Positions 46,549 through 57,841 of a DNA stretch of 64,000 nucleotides are shown piece after piece. The notes under the pieces were generated by a model. It saw nothing but the letters and a program-made list of their open reading frames with translations, ran no database searches and was not told the DNA's origin. The stretch is from Datura wrightii (Eukaryota > Streptophyta > Magnoliopsida > Solanales > Solanaceae), in contig JASDFA010000027.1 in assembly GCA_035772735.1 (NCBI GenBank), positions 31,478,001-31,542,000 on the forward strand. Reading direction: 5' to 3'. The translations under genes were made by a program, and so were the position numbers. Each line of letters begins with the position of its first letter. Within the stretch, counting starts at the first letter, position 1.

Positions 46549-46782
46549 TTTATACACTTGGGCCTAGACAGGGCCTCCGTGGCACGCCGCCATCGTGGAC
46601 GCCCTTCCTCCATGGCACGCTGCCATCGCGGAGGGGTTCTGCCCTGGCTTCTCCCGCGGTGGTTCGATGCAATATTCGTCCGGTCTTCCCCCGGGCCTTT
46701 TCCTAGCATGTATGGTATTCAAAAACTCTTAACCAACATGCGAATAGGCCATCTACATGTCGAGAATTTACGGGGTGTAACA
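46549..46782 (-). repeat. Element B 5' LTR, remaining part
   Basis: Continuation of the LTR cut at 21574, ending ...GTGTAACA. In the minus reading the CpG-rich module (about 46575-46640) precedes a TATA-like TGTATAAA next to the D insertion point, so D separated this promoter from the transcribed region. Confidence 0.92.
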
Positions 46783-46787
46783 AAGAC

Positions 46788-47020
46788 AAACCCTAGTTAT
46801 CCTTTAATATTGACTCAACACCAGATTCTTAATATTTGTTTTTACTATTGATTTTCTTCAGAATTCCCCAATTTTGAAGTAACTACCTCACAAGTTCACT
46901 TACTGGCTATAATCTAGTTCTCCCATATTCCCTGTGGGTTCGACCCCAACCTCTACTTAGGTTCTTTATTGACAACGTCTACTTCATACTTCAGTTAGAG
47001 TTGTGGTTCGAGCGTTATTA
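46788..47020 (+). repeat. Element E 5' LTR, second part
   Basis: Continues from 11532 after B. It ends a few bases before the primer site; the exact end is uncertain because the 3' LTR end lies outside the window. It contains the T-arm-like block CCCTGTGGGTTCGACCCC at 46930-46947. Confidence 0.82.
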
Positions 47021-47025
47021 AAAAC

Positions 47026-47043
47026 TGGCGCCGTTGTCGGGGA
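47026..47043 (+). other. Primer binding site, tRNA-Asp (element E)
   Basis: TGGCGCCGTTGTCGGGGA, one mismatch from the D and D2 sites. 47044-47151 is the leader to gag. Confidence 0.88.
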
Positions 47044-47151
47044 ATACGGCATAAACTAGGTCATTAACTTGTATTTGACTTTTTTGTAGTTATTTCCTTA
47101 ATTATGTTTACTTAATTGTGTTTTTGATACCCATGGGCGATTCTCCGGTGA

Positions 47152-49627
47152 ATGCAAAGCACTCAGAGTAGAGGAGATCCCCTTGACCCTCTAAATCCAG
47201 AAATCGAAAGAGCACTGCATAGAATGGAGAACCACGAGCAAAGAGAAGCCCGCATAGCTGAAGAAGCTAGGAAGGCCGAGCTTGCTCGGCAAGCTGCACT
47301 GCAACATGCGGAAGATAACAGAGATGAGGTGGTAAATGTTGGTCGATAGGGGAGGGGCAACGGAGCTCATAGATTTTCCCCTCAGTTCTTTGATGATGAT
47401 GATGACCCAGACATTGATGAAGTCGGGTCGACTAGAGCAATTGTGCCACCACCATTGCCCGCTGGGGCCAAATTTGACATTACGAGCACCATGATTCAAT
47501 TGCTAAACATGAAAGGGGTTTTCAGTGGTCACGCAGTGGATGACGCCATCCTGTACTTAATGAACTTCATAGGAATATGCAGGGCATACAGGTTGTCCGT
47601 AGTAAGCCAGGATGCAATACGACTCAGACTTTTCCCTTTCTCTCTATTAGGGGAAGCTACCTTATGGTTATCGGAGTTGCCCAACGACTCCATAACCAAC
47701 TAGAGGGAGCTCAAATAGGCCTTTTTTGGAGAGATTATTTCCCATATCCAGGATATTGTAGCTAAAGGATGAGATCTATAATTTTTGATAGATTAAGATT
47801 GAGACACTTCATGAAACTTGGTTGATATTCAAAAAGAAGTTGCCAAAGTTCCCTAACCAAAAAATCCCAGATGATAGTATGTTGGAGTTTTTTTATAGGT
47901 TTCTGAACAATAGCACCAAAGCTGTAGCAGACATGGTGGCTGGAGGAGCCTTGATGAGTCACACTTGGGAGCAAGTTTCCACCATTCTTGACAGGGTGAC
48001 TAAGACAAACAGGGCCTGGCATATAAAGGAGGCTGATGCAGTGGCAGGAACATATGTTGTTGGTTTGACTGCAGACCAATGAAGAAAAGAAGAAGAGCGC
48101 GACCAGGAGATGGCTCATATGCACATATTGTTGGACTTGCTGACAAAGCATATTATGCGAGATGGAGCCAAACAGGTCAATGTAGTGGGAAATCAAGGTA
48201 GGAAGCAAGGAGCTAATCACTCTGATTCTGAGGAAGAGGCAAACTTTCTAGATAGCCAGGTGGCGAGTTTCCAAACCTAAGCCCAAGCATATGGACAAGA
48301 CAATTGGTGCCAAGGTTTTGGAAATAAAGGTCAAAACTAGTATAGAGACAACTACAACATAAACGGGTTCAGAGACAAGAGCCGAGGTCGTGAGCGCAAA
48401 GGAGATTGGAGATGAAACAATAGATACCATAATGACCGGGCTGGAGTCTATGTGCCTCCCAACGCACGAGAAGGGGAGGTTGGGCAATCAAAGTTAGAGA
48501 GCATGATGTCTGAGATGTTGAAGAAGGTGAGGTCCACTGATGATCAGCTGAGGAAGATCCGAGGTGACTTATCAAGTATGGGTCAGAAAGTGGAATCTCA
48601 TGCTACTGCCATCAAGCAGATCGAACACCAACTGGGGCAACTGTCAGCATCAATGAACCCTAGACAAAAGGGTACACTACCTAGCAACACTGTCCAAAAC
48701 CCAAAAAACGATGCACATTGTATGGCGGTGATGGCTAGGAGTTGTAAAACCATAGTTGACCCCCCATTTCCAGTTGAAGTTGAATGGAAGAACGAGAGCA
48801 TAATTGAGGAAGATGATACAAGTGATGAGAGAGAGAATGGTGAGTTGCAAGAGGCCCTGAGAGGTGAAAAGGAACTTGACATGGATCAAGGGTCAATGCA
48901 AGTGCATAAAGCTATCCCACAACCATCGCCACCATTCCCCCAAAGGATGAAGAAGAAGGCAGAAAATGTTATGTTTCAGAAATTCCTTTCAATCCTTAAG
49001 CAACTATCTGTGAATATTCCATTGGTCGAAGCATTAGAGCAGATGCCAGGATATGAAAAGTTTTTGAAGGACCTGGTGACTAAGAAAACATTTGTGAGCT
49101 ATGAGCTTGTTGACAATGTGCATCACTTTAGTGCCATAGCTACAAGGGTCCTAGAAAAAAAAATAATACCCAGGTGCCTTCACTATCCATGTATGATTGG
49201 CAATATCAAGTTCGCAAGGGCACTCTGTGATCTGAGAGCTAGAATTAATTTGACGCCCTTGGCCGTGTTTAAGAAATTAGGATCAGGAGCTCCCACACCG
49301 ACCAACATGCAGCTAATGATGGTCGGCAGAATAGTTAAGAAGCCGGTGGGCATCCTAATTGATGTGCTTGTCAAGGTAGATAAATTTATAATCCCAGCAG
49401 ACTTTGTGATTTTGGATTGCGAAGTTGATCATGGGGTCCCCATCATTTTGAGGCAACCATTCCTTGCAACTGGGAGGGCTCTAGTAGATGTGGAAGCTGG
49501 CCTGCTGAAATTTAGATTAAATCAAGAAGAGGTCACAGTAAACATCTGCACGATAATGAAGCAACCCAAGGAATTTAGTGTGATCTCAGCACTAGAGGAT
49601 GAGTATGAATCACCTGATGAATTCTGA
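47152..49627 (+). pseudogene. gag: Element E gag-protease, heavily decayed
   Basis: An Athila-like gag. The capsid (FDITSTMIQLLNMKGVFSG, RLRLFPFSLLGEATLWLSELP) is at about 47460-47700. More gag lies at 47822-48082, a Gly/Arg/Asn-rich stretch near 48280-48460, and 48452-49627 covers the linker and protease (391 codons open). The protease active site is lost (DLRAR in place of DLGAS), while VPIIL...PFLATGRALVD is kept. There are stops at 47347, 47701, 48080 and several from 48278 to 48420, and a frameshift lies between 47703 and 47822. Start placed at ATG 47152; ATG 47133 is out of frame. Confidence 0.85.
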
Positions 49628-51279
49628 GTAGTCAACAGATTTGCATCGTGCCGCGACATTAAATCAGGTGCTTCTTGGGAGGCAACCCAAGTCGTAGTTT
49701 GGTGAAGTCTGAGTATCAAGGCTACCTACGTCATGCCACGACGTTAAATCAGGCGCTGCATGGGCAACCCATGGAAGGTGAAGTCTTAGTAGCCCCAGAT
49801 ATGTTCTCTTCCCTATATTCTTATAGTTGATGCTTTGGGGACAAAGCTTACTTTTCAAAAAGGGGAGGGGGTATACTTGTGATTTTTGGGATTTTTTATT
49901 CGTCTGAGGGTTTTCCTTGTCGTGTTTCTTTTTCCTCAGGCATGCTATCTAATAGAACCAGCATGTGTAGGATTTTTATTTTTATTTTATGATTTTTGTT
50001 TAATTAGAAAGTAGCTTATGAGTACTCAGCCAATAAAAATACACTAGTTTTAGTCTTTAAAAAAGTTAACCCTGTTTAAAAATTTGCAAATGCATTAGCT
50101 ATGTATTTATGACAACATGCATGATTGTTGTGGATCTTTTGATGTCATTTAGTTTATCAACATGTACCATGTGTGAGTGAGGTATAGTATTCAGTTCGGT
50201 ATTGTGTTGAAGATCTCGAACTTGCCTGGTTGGTTAGGATATGATCATAGGCCATTTTTGTTTAGCTCGCTTTTAGCCTATATTACCCTACAAAAGTTGC
50301 ATAAATCCCTTGATCCCAAGTTTGAGCCTTAAATGACCATGTTTCTTTGATTTACCGATTAATCGTTCCATTGTTTTTACAATGAACCTATTTTGGCCCT
50401 GGACCTTCCTTGGATAGTGTGAACCTCAACATAAGCAAAATGCTTAAGCTGAGGGTGGCTAGAGTAGGGGTGCGTAAATGGTGAGAGTGGAAGAAAGGAA
50501 AAGAAAAGAGAAGAGATGGTGAAAAATGAGGTGTGGTGAAAATAAAAAAAAGATGAAAAATGCTGAAAAACATGAAAAAGAAAAAGGAAAATGAAAATGC
50601 TAAAAAAAGTTGAAAACTTTCCACACCCATGCATATGTGTATAGAAAAAGGTGAAAATGGAAGAAAAGGGAATGAAAGAGTAAAAGGGTGAAATAGGTTA
50701 ATGATGTAGCCAATGTATGTAGTGTCAAGGAAGGGATAATCACTTATAAAATCCTTATCTTTATCATGTCCAGATCTAAGCCTATATTACCAGCTATATC
50801 AAGTCCTATAGTGATCCTAAGTCGACCATCTGATAAACCAAAGCAGAGAAAATAAGGGCAAGCCTATGGTATCTGACACATAATACTTGTAACTTCTTTG
50901 TGAGAGTGAGATCCTTACTTTTCTAGTCCCATGTTATGTTTGACATGTCATATCTGAGTGGGACTTCTTTTTCTAAAGTTACATGAATTATGTTTGCTTT
51001 TACCTTTGGTTTGTGAGAAAAAACATTGGTGATGAGTTGATTGCCTGTTGATAGCTAAATGAAATGTTTTAATCCCTGTTTATGATGTTTTCAGGTTTCT
51101 TGTAATGCATTAGCTGATGTTGTTCCATGAGAACGGGTCAATAGAGTGTGTACAGAAAGTGCAAGTTTTGTTTGGATAATGGCTGTAGTATCTTAAGTCT
51201 ATTTTCTAGTTGAGCATCGTGTTTAGTTTTTCTTTTCTTTGCCCGAGGACATGTAAAAGTATTAAGTTGAGGGTGTTTA
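49628..51279 (+). other. Element E 3' non-coding region
   Basis: Holds two copies of the GCCGCGAC...GGCAACCC block (49643-49690, 49729-49771), a hairpin GCTTTG-GGGA-CAAAGC with purine tract (49830-49870), a long A/G-rich stretch (about 50485-50700), and the terminal purine tract with CCGAGGACATG (about 51243-51279). There is no coding sequence for pol or an accessory protein; the minus frames at 50377-50634 are shadows of the A/G-rich stretch. Confidence 0.75.
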
Positions 51280-51991
51280 TGTGTTGTGGATTTGCAACAC
51301 TTTTGACGCTCAAAACTAAGAAAATAGCATGGACTTAGGTGAGTTTATATGGATATGAGGCACTTTTCCTTTGGTTGCAGGATAAATTGGTGATAGAGAT
51401 AAAAAATGAAAAAAGAAAGCCTGAAGTATGCAAAATAGGCTCGAAGTGCAGTCCACAATACGAGCCATAGGAAGGTCCTACGATTCATACTGATGGCCGT
51501 GAAAAGTTGCAGAAGGCTAAGGTTGAAGAGATGCAACGTACGAGTCTCAGTACGAGTCGTACCAAGTTTGTACGAGTCGTGGTGATGAAGTTGTGAAAAG
51601 AATCAGAAAATTTTTATAAGAGGCTAACTCCTACTACAGAAATAAAGTACAAACAAGGGGAAGAAGGTACGAGCCATACCATGGTGGTCGTGATAAAATT
51701 CAGAAGAACTTCAAACTTTCAAATTCAAGCCACGGGAGCTCAGTATGGATAATATGATGGAGGAACGAGTCGTACCAGGATCCAACACATAGCCAAAATT
51801 CCATCCAGTCATGCAAGGTACAAAAGGATGGTATGGGCCATAGGGTGCTGCTACGGGTCGTAGGTTGACTCGTGACGAAGGCGGAACAAGTTATGGAAAT
51901 TCACCCCGTTAGCCTAGGAAAAGGATTCTTGTGTCTGTATAAATTCTTTTTAGATTTTATTTTTTTAGAGGAGCGATTAGAGATGCGATTT
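51280..51991 (+). repeat. Element E 3' LTR, first part
   Basis: Homologous to 10168-10880. The TATA box reads TATAAA at 51938-51943. C entered 49 nt downstream; TSD GATTT is at 51987-51991. The LTR resumes at 63429. Confidence 0.9.
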
Positions 51992-54445
51992 TGTAATGCC
52001 CCGGAAAACTCAATATCAAATTCCGGGACTTAAATCAGGAAATCTGGAAAAGCTACAGAAAAGCATTAGGATGACCCACTTAACGAGTCGTTAAGTGACC
52101 TCATAACTCATCAGGTGATCCGTGAGAAGGAGGCTTAATAATTTTAAGGGGGAGGCAGTGTACCCAACGAGGGACTTCACCAGTCGTGGTCACTGATCAT
52201 GACCCTAAAGCCACTCATTGTCAGGCTTGAGATGGGAATATAGCTAGTTGAACAGTGTACTTGATGAGTGGGTGCAACGAGTCGTCATCTATGCCAATGA
52301 ATCGTTAGGTGACTCATCACTGGACATAGCATTAAATCTTTAGAATGAGACAGCGTGGTCCACGACTGGTGACCACGACTCGTTAGGTCCCTTTTGGTGA
52401 CCTACTGAGGATCCCAGGTAGTGTACCTGACGGGAGTGACCATGAGTTGTGATCAGTCACCACGACCCGTTAGGTCACCCATTAGGGACACCTGACAGTT
52501 TTTCCCAACAAATTTTTAAGGGCTATTTTGTAATTTCCTACTCTCCCAAGCTTTAAACTACGCCGTTTTAGTGTTAATTTTAGACGTTTAGTGGGGGGGG
52601 GGGAACGGTTCATTCCTCATTCCCCTCTCTCAGATCTCAGAATAAGATCTAACATTTTCCTCTCAAGAACCCTCCAAGCGAGACTAGGGCCTCTCATCTC
52701 TTGCAGCAGTTCAAGCTTCTCCTCTGAAAAGATTTTAGTTAGGTATGTGGGAATTCAAAAAAGGATTTGTCCTTCCCTTGTGTCCCCCAAAATCCTCCAT
52801 ATAACTCTCTTATCAGTTTTCTCCCTGAGCTTTCGAATATGAATGAATTTCATGTTATTAGTTTTTCTTTAATTTAGCCTGAAATAATATCCATGATGGT
52901 TGTTCATATTGTCTTTATCAATTCCTAATTAAATTGTAAATGTTAGTACAAAAGTGAATTTAATCCCTAACTTTCGAGTAAAGATTATTGAGTATTAAAT
53001 TCCTTCTATTTTGCAAAGTATGTTTTGGACTGAATATCCTAGAAATTATTTCCTTGATGGGAATGATTTACCTTTGTTGGATGAAACCCCTTTAAATTCT
53101 TGAAATTTCATCATATTATGAAATTCCCGTGTTGTTGGAATGAGTTGACTTCTCTATTAGCTGCTATTAGTTCAGTCCTGTAAGAACGTAGAATCTCTTT
53201 AGAATCATTTAGAAAATTATCAACTGATCAGTTTGACTTTAGTGTTTTTCTGAGGTGTTAGTGGTGCCTCTCAGTTATCAGAATCAGAATCATATTATAG
53301 TTAGTTGGTCCATTAGGCGGTCATGATATTCTAGTTATATAGCTCTGACCGGCCCCGGGACCCCAACTCAGTTACAGTTTGTCCTTAGATGGTTACGACG
53401 CTTCCAGATAAGCAGCTCTTACTAGTCTAGAACACAGTTTCAGAATCTGATCCGATAAGACTCTTAGAGTACTTTAAGTTCTATTTCCCTGACTAGTCTT
53501 GGACCCAGTTTCAAGCTATCAACATAGCAATTCAGTATAGGTATCCAATGGGAGTAGGACTTAGCACCAAACGGGTTGGGGTTCTAGCACACCAAGGTTC
53601 CCAAAACTACGTTACAAGTGTAGGTTACAGTATTACTTGGCCTGATTGGGCCCAGACTTTTGTGATCACCCAGTTCATGCCTTTATACCCTGGCAAGGTA
53701 TATTGGGGCCTACCGGTGGGTTGTATACATCAGACTCCATGTATAGCTCACGTGGTTATATGTTAGTTATAGACTCTCCCACTAGTCAGTGAGTCCACTC
53801 TCAGATTTCTCAGTCCAGATCAGTTTACTGTAGTATCTCAGACTCAGTCTTTCATATTTAGAGCATATTTATGACCATCTTCCAGGGTCATTATTTACCA
53901 TATCAGTATATTCTAGTTGTATCAGTTTTCAGTATTTTCAGTTGGTCATTTTGTGTCACTTCAGTTCAGTTTCTAGTTCTTTCATGTTATTTACATCTCT
54001 CACATACTCAGTACATTCAAATTATTGACACATACTTTTATGTTGTATCGTTTCATGATACAGCTGCAGGTTCCCAGATTCAGAATTGTTAATTGCCACG
54101 ATCCAGCTACTCCTCAACCGCAGATTTAGTGTGAGTCCTCATCATTCAAGGGCCTTATTTTCATTCTCTTATAGTCATTGCAGTTTTATTTTAGACATAG
54201 AGTTAGCTGGGGGATTGTCCTAGTAACTCATCAGTTAGAAGCCTTTCAGACCTACAGATGTTCAGTTTCCATGTTTTAAGTTTCTTTTTAGTTTTTCATA
54301 CAAATGCCTTAATGTTATTACTTTAAATTTCTGTTTTGCTTGTTTTACTCAGAATCCTAGTGAATGATAGACCAGGGGTTGACTTGGGGTCTCTTGTCAC
54401 TTCAAGTACCGTGTTACATCCAGAGTGTAGGTTTGGGGCATGACA
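51992..54445 (+). repeat. Element C 5' LTR
   Basis: TGTAATGCCCC to ...GGCATGACA, 2454 bp. It contains a perfect odd palindrome with 10-nt arms CACTTAACGA at 52077-52097, several ACGAGTCG/CACGACTCG motifs up to about 52490, a run of eleven G at 52593-52603, and a region matching F. The small frame at 53548-53766 recurs in the other C LTR and is not treated as a gene. Confidence 0.94.
52077..52490 (+). promoter_or_regulatory. CpG-containing palindromes in the element C 5' LTR
   Basis: The 21-bp palindrome at 52077-52097 has the core ACGAGTCGT, as in E. Downstream are repeated forms of CACGACTCGTTAGGT and CCAGTCGTGGTCACTGATCA. No convincing TATA box was found; TTTAAACTA near 52552 is a weak candidate. 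Confidence 0.5.
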
Positions 54446-54449
54446 AACT

Positions 54450-54462
54450 TGGTATCAGAGCC
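54450..54462 (+). other. Primer binding site, initiator tRNA-Met (element C)
   Basis: TGGTATCAGAGCC, 4 nt after the 5' LTR. 54463-54665 is the leader. Confidence 0.92.
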
Positions 54463-54665
54463 ATAGGTTTAGAGTATCCTCGGAATCTTTGAAAGCCGCA
54501 TCAAGTAGAGTCCTTTTCATGGGTGTGAAGCGCGCCACACTTATGATGAGGAGGTTACGAGATGTTATTAGGAAAGCTCTCTTTTGTTCATATTCTTTAT
54601 CGCGCGTTAAAGTTCAATCCCAGAAATGCCCTTCTAATTCGTTCTCTGTTTCATTTCAGTGAACC

Positions 54666-55880
54666 ATGCCTCCCAGACGTGGTAATGAAAGAAGGGTCGG
54701 TAATGTCAACATACCTTCCCTACTAGCCCCGATAGCTCCTCAAGATGATTTTGTGTGTACCGCCGAATTCAGTGTGGCCATTCAACTGCTGGCCCAAACT
54801 GTCACCAACCAGGTGAACTAGAAAGTGGTGCTGATGAACACCAATGGGTTTGCAGCAGCTGCGAGGGTGTAGGACTTCACTCGGATGAACTCTTCAGATT
54901 TTCATGGAACAGAGGTGGGAGAGGACCCACAAGGGTTTGTAGAAGAGATTAGGAAAATCACCCAAATTATGGGTGTCAGTTCCTCTAAGAGTACCGACTT
55001 GACTGCTTACCGGTTGAAAGGGGTAGCTTAAGTCTAGCATGACCAGTGGAAAAAAGGTGGCCAGTGGGAGCAGGACCAGTGGAGTAGGAAGAATTTCACA
55101 CATCTTTCTTGGACAAATTTTTCACTTAGGAGCTGAGGGAGGCAAAGATGGCGGAGTTTATGAATTTTGAGACAAGGCAACAGAACTGTGGAGGAGTATG
55201 CTTTAGAGTTTACTAGGTTATCTAAGTATGCTCCAGAGATGATAGCCGAGCCAAGGGCTCGCATGCTGAAGTTTTTAAATGAAGTGTCAAATTTGGTCCT
55301 TAAGGAGTGTAGGACTGCGATGCTGATTAAATACATGGACCTTTCTAGCTTGATTGTCTATGCCCAGCAGATTGAGGCTGAAAAGCTGAAGGATATGGAG
55401 TGTAAGAACAAAAGGGCAAGGACTGACCATTTAGATTTCGTCCATCAAAGGTCTAGCGGTGGTAGCCGCCCACAGTAGCAGCAGCAACAACAGTAGTAGA
55501 GAACCCCAACACCTAGTTCAGCCTGCGCCCATCCCTTTCGATCCCACCAGGATCGGAGGGGTGGATCATCTGGCATTCAGTCTCAGACTCATAGTACCGG
55601 GAATAGGTATCCAGCTTTCCCGAAGTGTGGTAGGAACCACCCGGGAGAATGCCTCAGGGATGAGAGGGTTGTTTTGGGTGTGGAAAGCTTGGACAACGGC
55701 TTAAGGAGTGCCCGTCTGCAGGGCGAGGGAGATCACAATCCACCACATCATCAGCTCCAGCAGGTCGACCAGGCCAGCATGCTAACACATCAGGTACAGA
55801 TGGCGATCAGCGCCAAAATCGTTTCTATGCTTTATCTTCCTGTCAGGATCAGGAAAGGTCACCTGACATAGTTACTGGTA
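54666..55880 (+). pseudogene. gag: Element C gag remains
   Basis: Starts MPPRRGNERR at 54666, a start typical of this gag group. The capsid is recognisable in pieces (AEFSVAIQLLAQTV, RMNSSDFHGTEVGEDPQGFVEEIRKI, then 55167-55478 with EYALEFTRLSKYAPEM). There are stops near 54819, 54870 and 55028, and a frameshift after 55130. The nucleocapsid region (55500-55870) is scrambled between frames and I see no complete zinc knuckle. Confidence 0.82.
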
Positions 55881-57841
55881 TGTTACGTCTCCTTATATCA
55901 AGACGTGTATGCCATCTTAGATCCAGGAACCACTCTTTCATTAGTGACTCCCTATATAGAAGTCCGATTCAACATAAGTCCAAAGGTCCTCTCAGAACCA
56001 TTTTCAGTCTCCATCCAAGTTGGCGAGTCAGTTAGAGCCAGCCCGGTGTATAGAAATTGCCCAGTCTCAGTTTTGAGTAAAGTTATTCTAGCTAATCTTA
56101 TAGAGTTATACATGGTCGACTTTGACCTTATCCTCGGCATGGATTGGTTATACTCCTGCTATGCCTCAGTCAATTGCAGAACTAGAATTGTTACGTTTCA
56201 GTTTCCCAATGAGCCCGCGTTAGAATGGATGGGTAGCAGCTCAACGCCTAAGGGTAGGTTTATTTCCTACATTAAGGCCGAGGAACTCATATCTAAAGGA
56301 TGTTTACATAATCTGGTTCTGGTCAAAGATTCCACCTATAAGACCCCAACCATCCAATCAGTTCTAGTAGTCAGTGAGTTTCCAGGTGTTTTTCCTAAGG
56401 ATCTTCCCGAAGTTCCCCCTGAACGGGAAATAGACTTTGGAATAGATCTCCTCCCAGACACTCAGCCCATCTCCATCCCTCCTTAAAGAATGGCTCCAGC
56501 TGAGCATAAGGAGCTGAAGGTGCAGTTAAAGGATCTTCTTGATAAGGGTTTTATCAGACACATCATCTCTCCCTGGGGGCTCCAGTGCTATTCGTGCGTA
56601 AGAAAGACGGTACCCTCAGAATGTGCGTAGATTACCATCAGCTGAACAAGGTCACAGTTAAGAGCAAGTACCCTTTACCTAGAATTGACAATCTATTTGA
56701 CCAATTTCTTAGAGCTAGTTGTTTCTCCAAGATCGGTCTAAGATCAGGATACCATCAGTTAAGGGTCAGAGAGTGTGACATACCGAAAACAACATTTAGA
56801 ACTTGATATGGTCACTACGAGTTTGTGGTGATGTCCTTTGGACTCACCAATGCCCTGTACCCTTTATGGACCTAATGAATAGAGTCTTCAAGTAGTATTT
56901 GGATATGTTCGTCATTGTATTTATAGATGACATTCTGGTATATTCCAGAAATGAGGAAGAGCATGCAGATCACCTAAGGATAGTGCTTCAAACACTCAAA
57001 GACCGCCAACTATTTGCCAAATTCAGTAAGTGCAAATTTTGGTTGAAGTCTGTGACTTTCTTGGGTCACGTGGTCTTAGGTGAAGGAATACAGGTATTTA
57101 TAAAATAGAAGCACTGAAAGATTGGCCCAGACCTACCTCTCCTACTGAAATCAGGAGTTTCCTGGGCTTAGCGGGTTATTACCGACGGTTTGTGGAAGGA
57201 TTCTCCTCCACAGAATCTCCTCTAACTAAGTTAACAAAGAAGAAGGTAAAATTTAAATGGTCGGACGAGTGTGAAAAGAGTTTCCAGAGTTGAAGACTCG
57301 ACTCACTACTGCTCCAATTTTAACCTTTCTAGAAGGAACAGATGGATTGGTTATTTATTGTGACGCTTCCAGGGTTGTACTCGATTGCATTCTGATGCAG
57401 AGGGGCAAAGTGATAGCTTATGCCTCTAGACAGCTCAAGGTTCATGAGAAGAATTATCCAACTCATAACTTGGAGTTAGCAGTGGTGGTGTTTGTGCTAA
57501 AAATATGGAGGCATTACTTATATGGAGCTCACGTAGATGTATTTACGGACAATACAGTGTCTTCAGTACGTGTTGAGTCAGAAGGATCTAAACCTGTGCT
57601 AGAGGAGGTGGTTGGAGTTTCTAAAAGACTATGACATGAGTGTACTGTATCACGGGCAAAGCCAATATGGTGGCTGACGCCCTAACTAGACGGTCTATGG
57701 GGAGTGTGACTCATATTGAGGAAGACAAAAAGGAGTTAGTAAGGGATGTTCACAGACTAGCCCGGTTAGGGGTTCAGTTGGTGGATTCATCTGAAGGTGG
57801 CATTGTAATGCATAGCGGGCCGGATTCATCCTTAGTAGTTT
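55881..57841 (+). pseudogene. pol: Element C protease, reverse transcriptase and RNase H
   Basis: Protease at 55905-56486 (AILDPGTTLSLVTP, DLILGMDWLYSCYASV). RT pieces: KKDGTLRMCVDYHQLNKV at 56590-56650 and FIDDILVYSRNEEEHADHL near 56920. RNase H: VIYCDASRVVLDCILMQ near 57350 and EKNYPTHNLELAVV near 57450. Stops or shifts near 56484, 56570, 56806, 56860, 57105, 57290 and 57580-57640. Confidence 0.88.

Larger units (their letters stand above)
11533..46782 (-). mobile_element. Element B: decayed Tekay-type chromovirus, nested in E and split by D
   Basis: Both ends carry the same 5-bp TSD, AAGAC (11528-11532 and 46783-46787), proving one insertion event in E's 5' LTR. The left LTR (11533-14051) is the 3' LTR in the minus reading. 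The right LTR (19253-21574 and 46549-46782) is the 5' LTR and is split by D. LTR and protein sequence are close to A, so A and B are subfamilies of one lineage. Confidence 0.95.

Noticed and set aside
50377..50634. Hydrophobic Phe/Ser-rich minus frames of 80-85 codons
   Set aside because: They arise from reading an A/G-rich tract of the E 3' region backwards; low complexity only.
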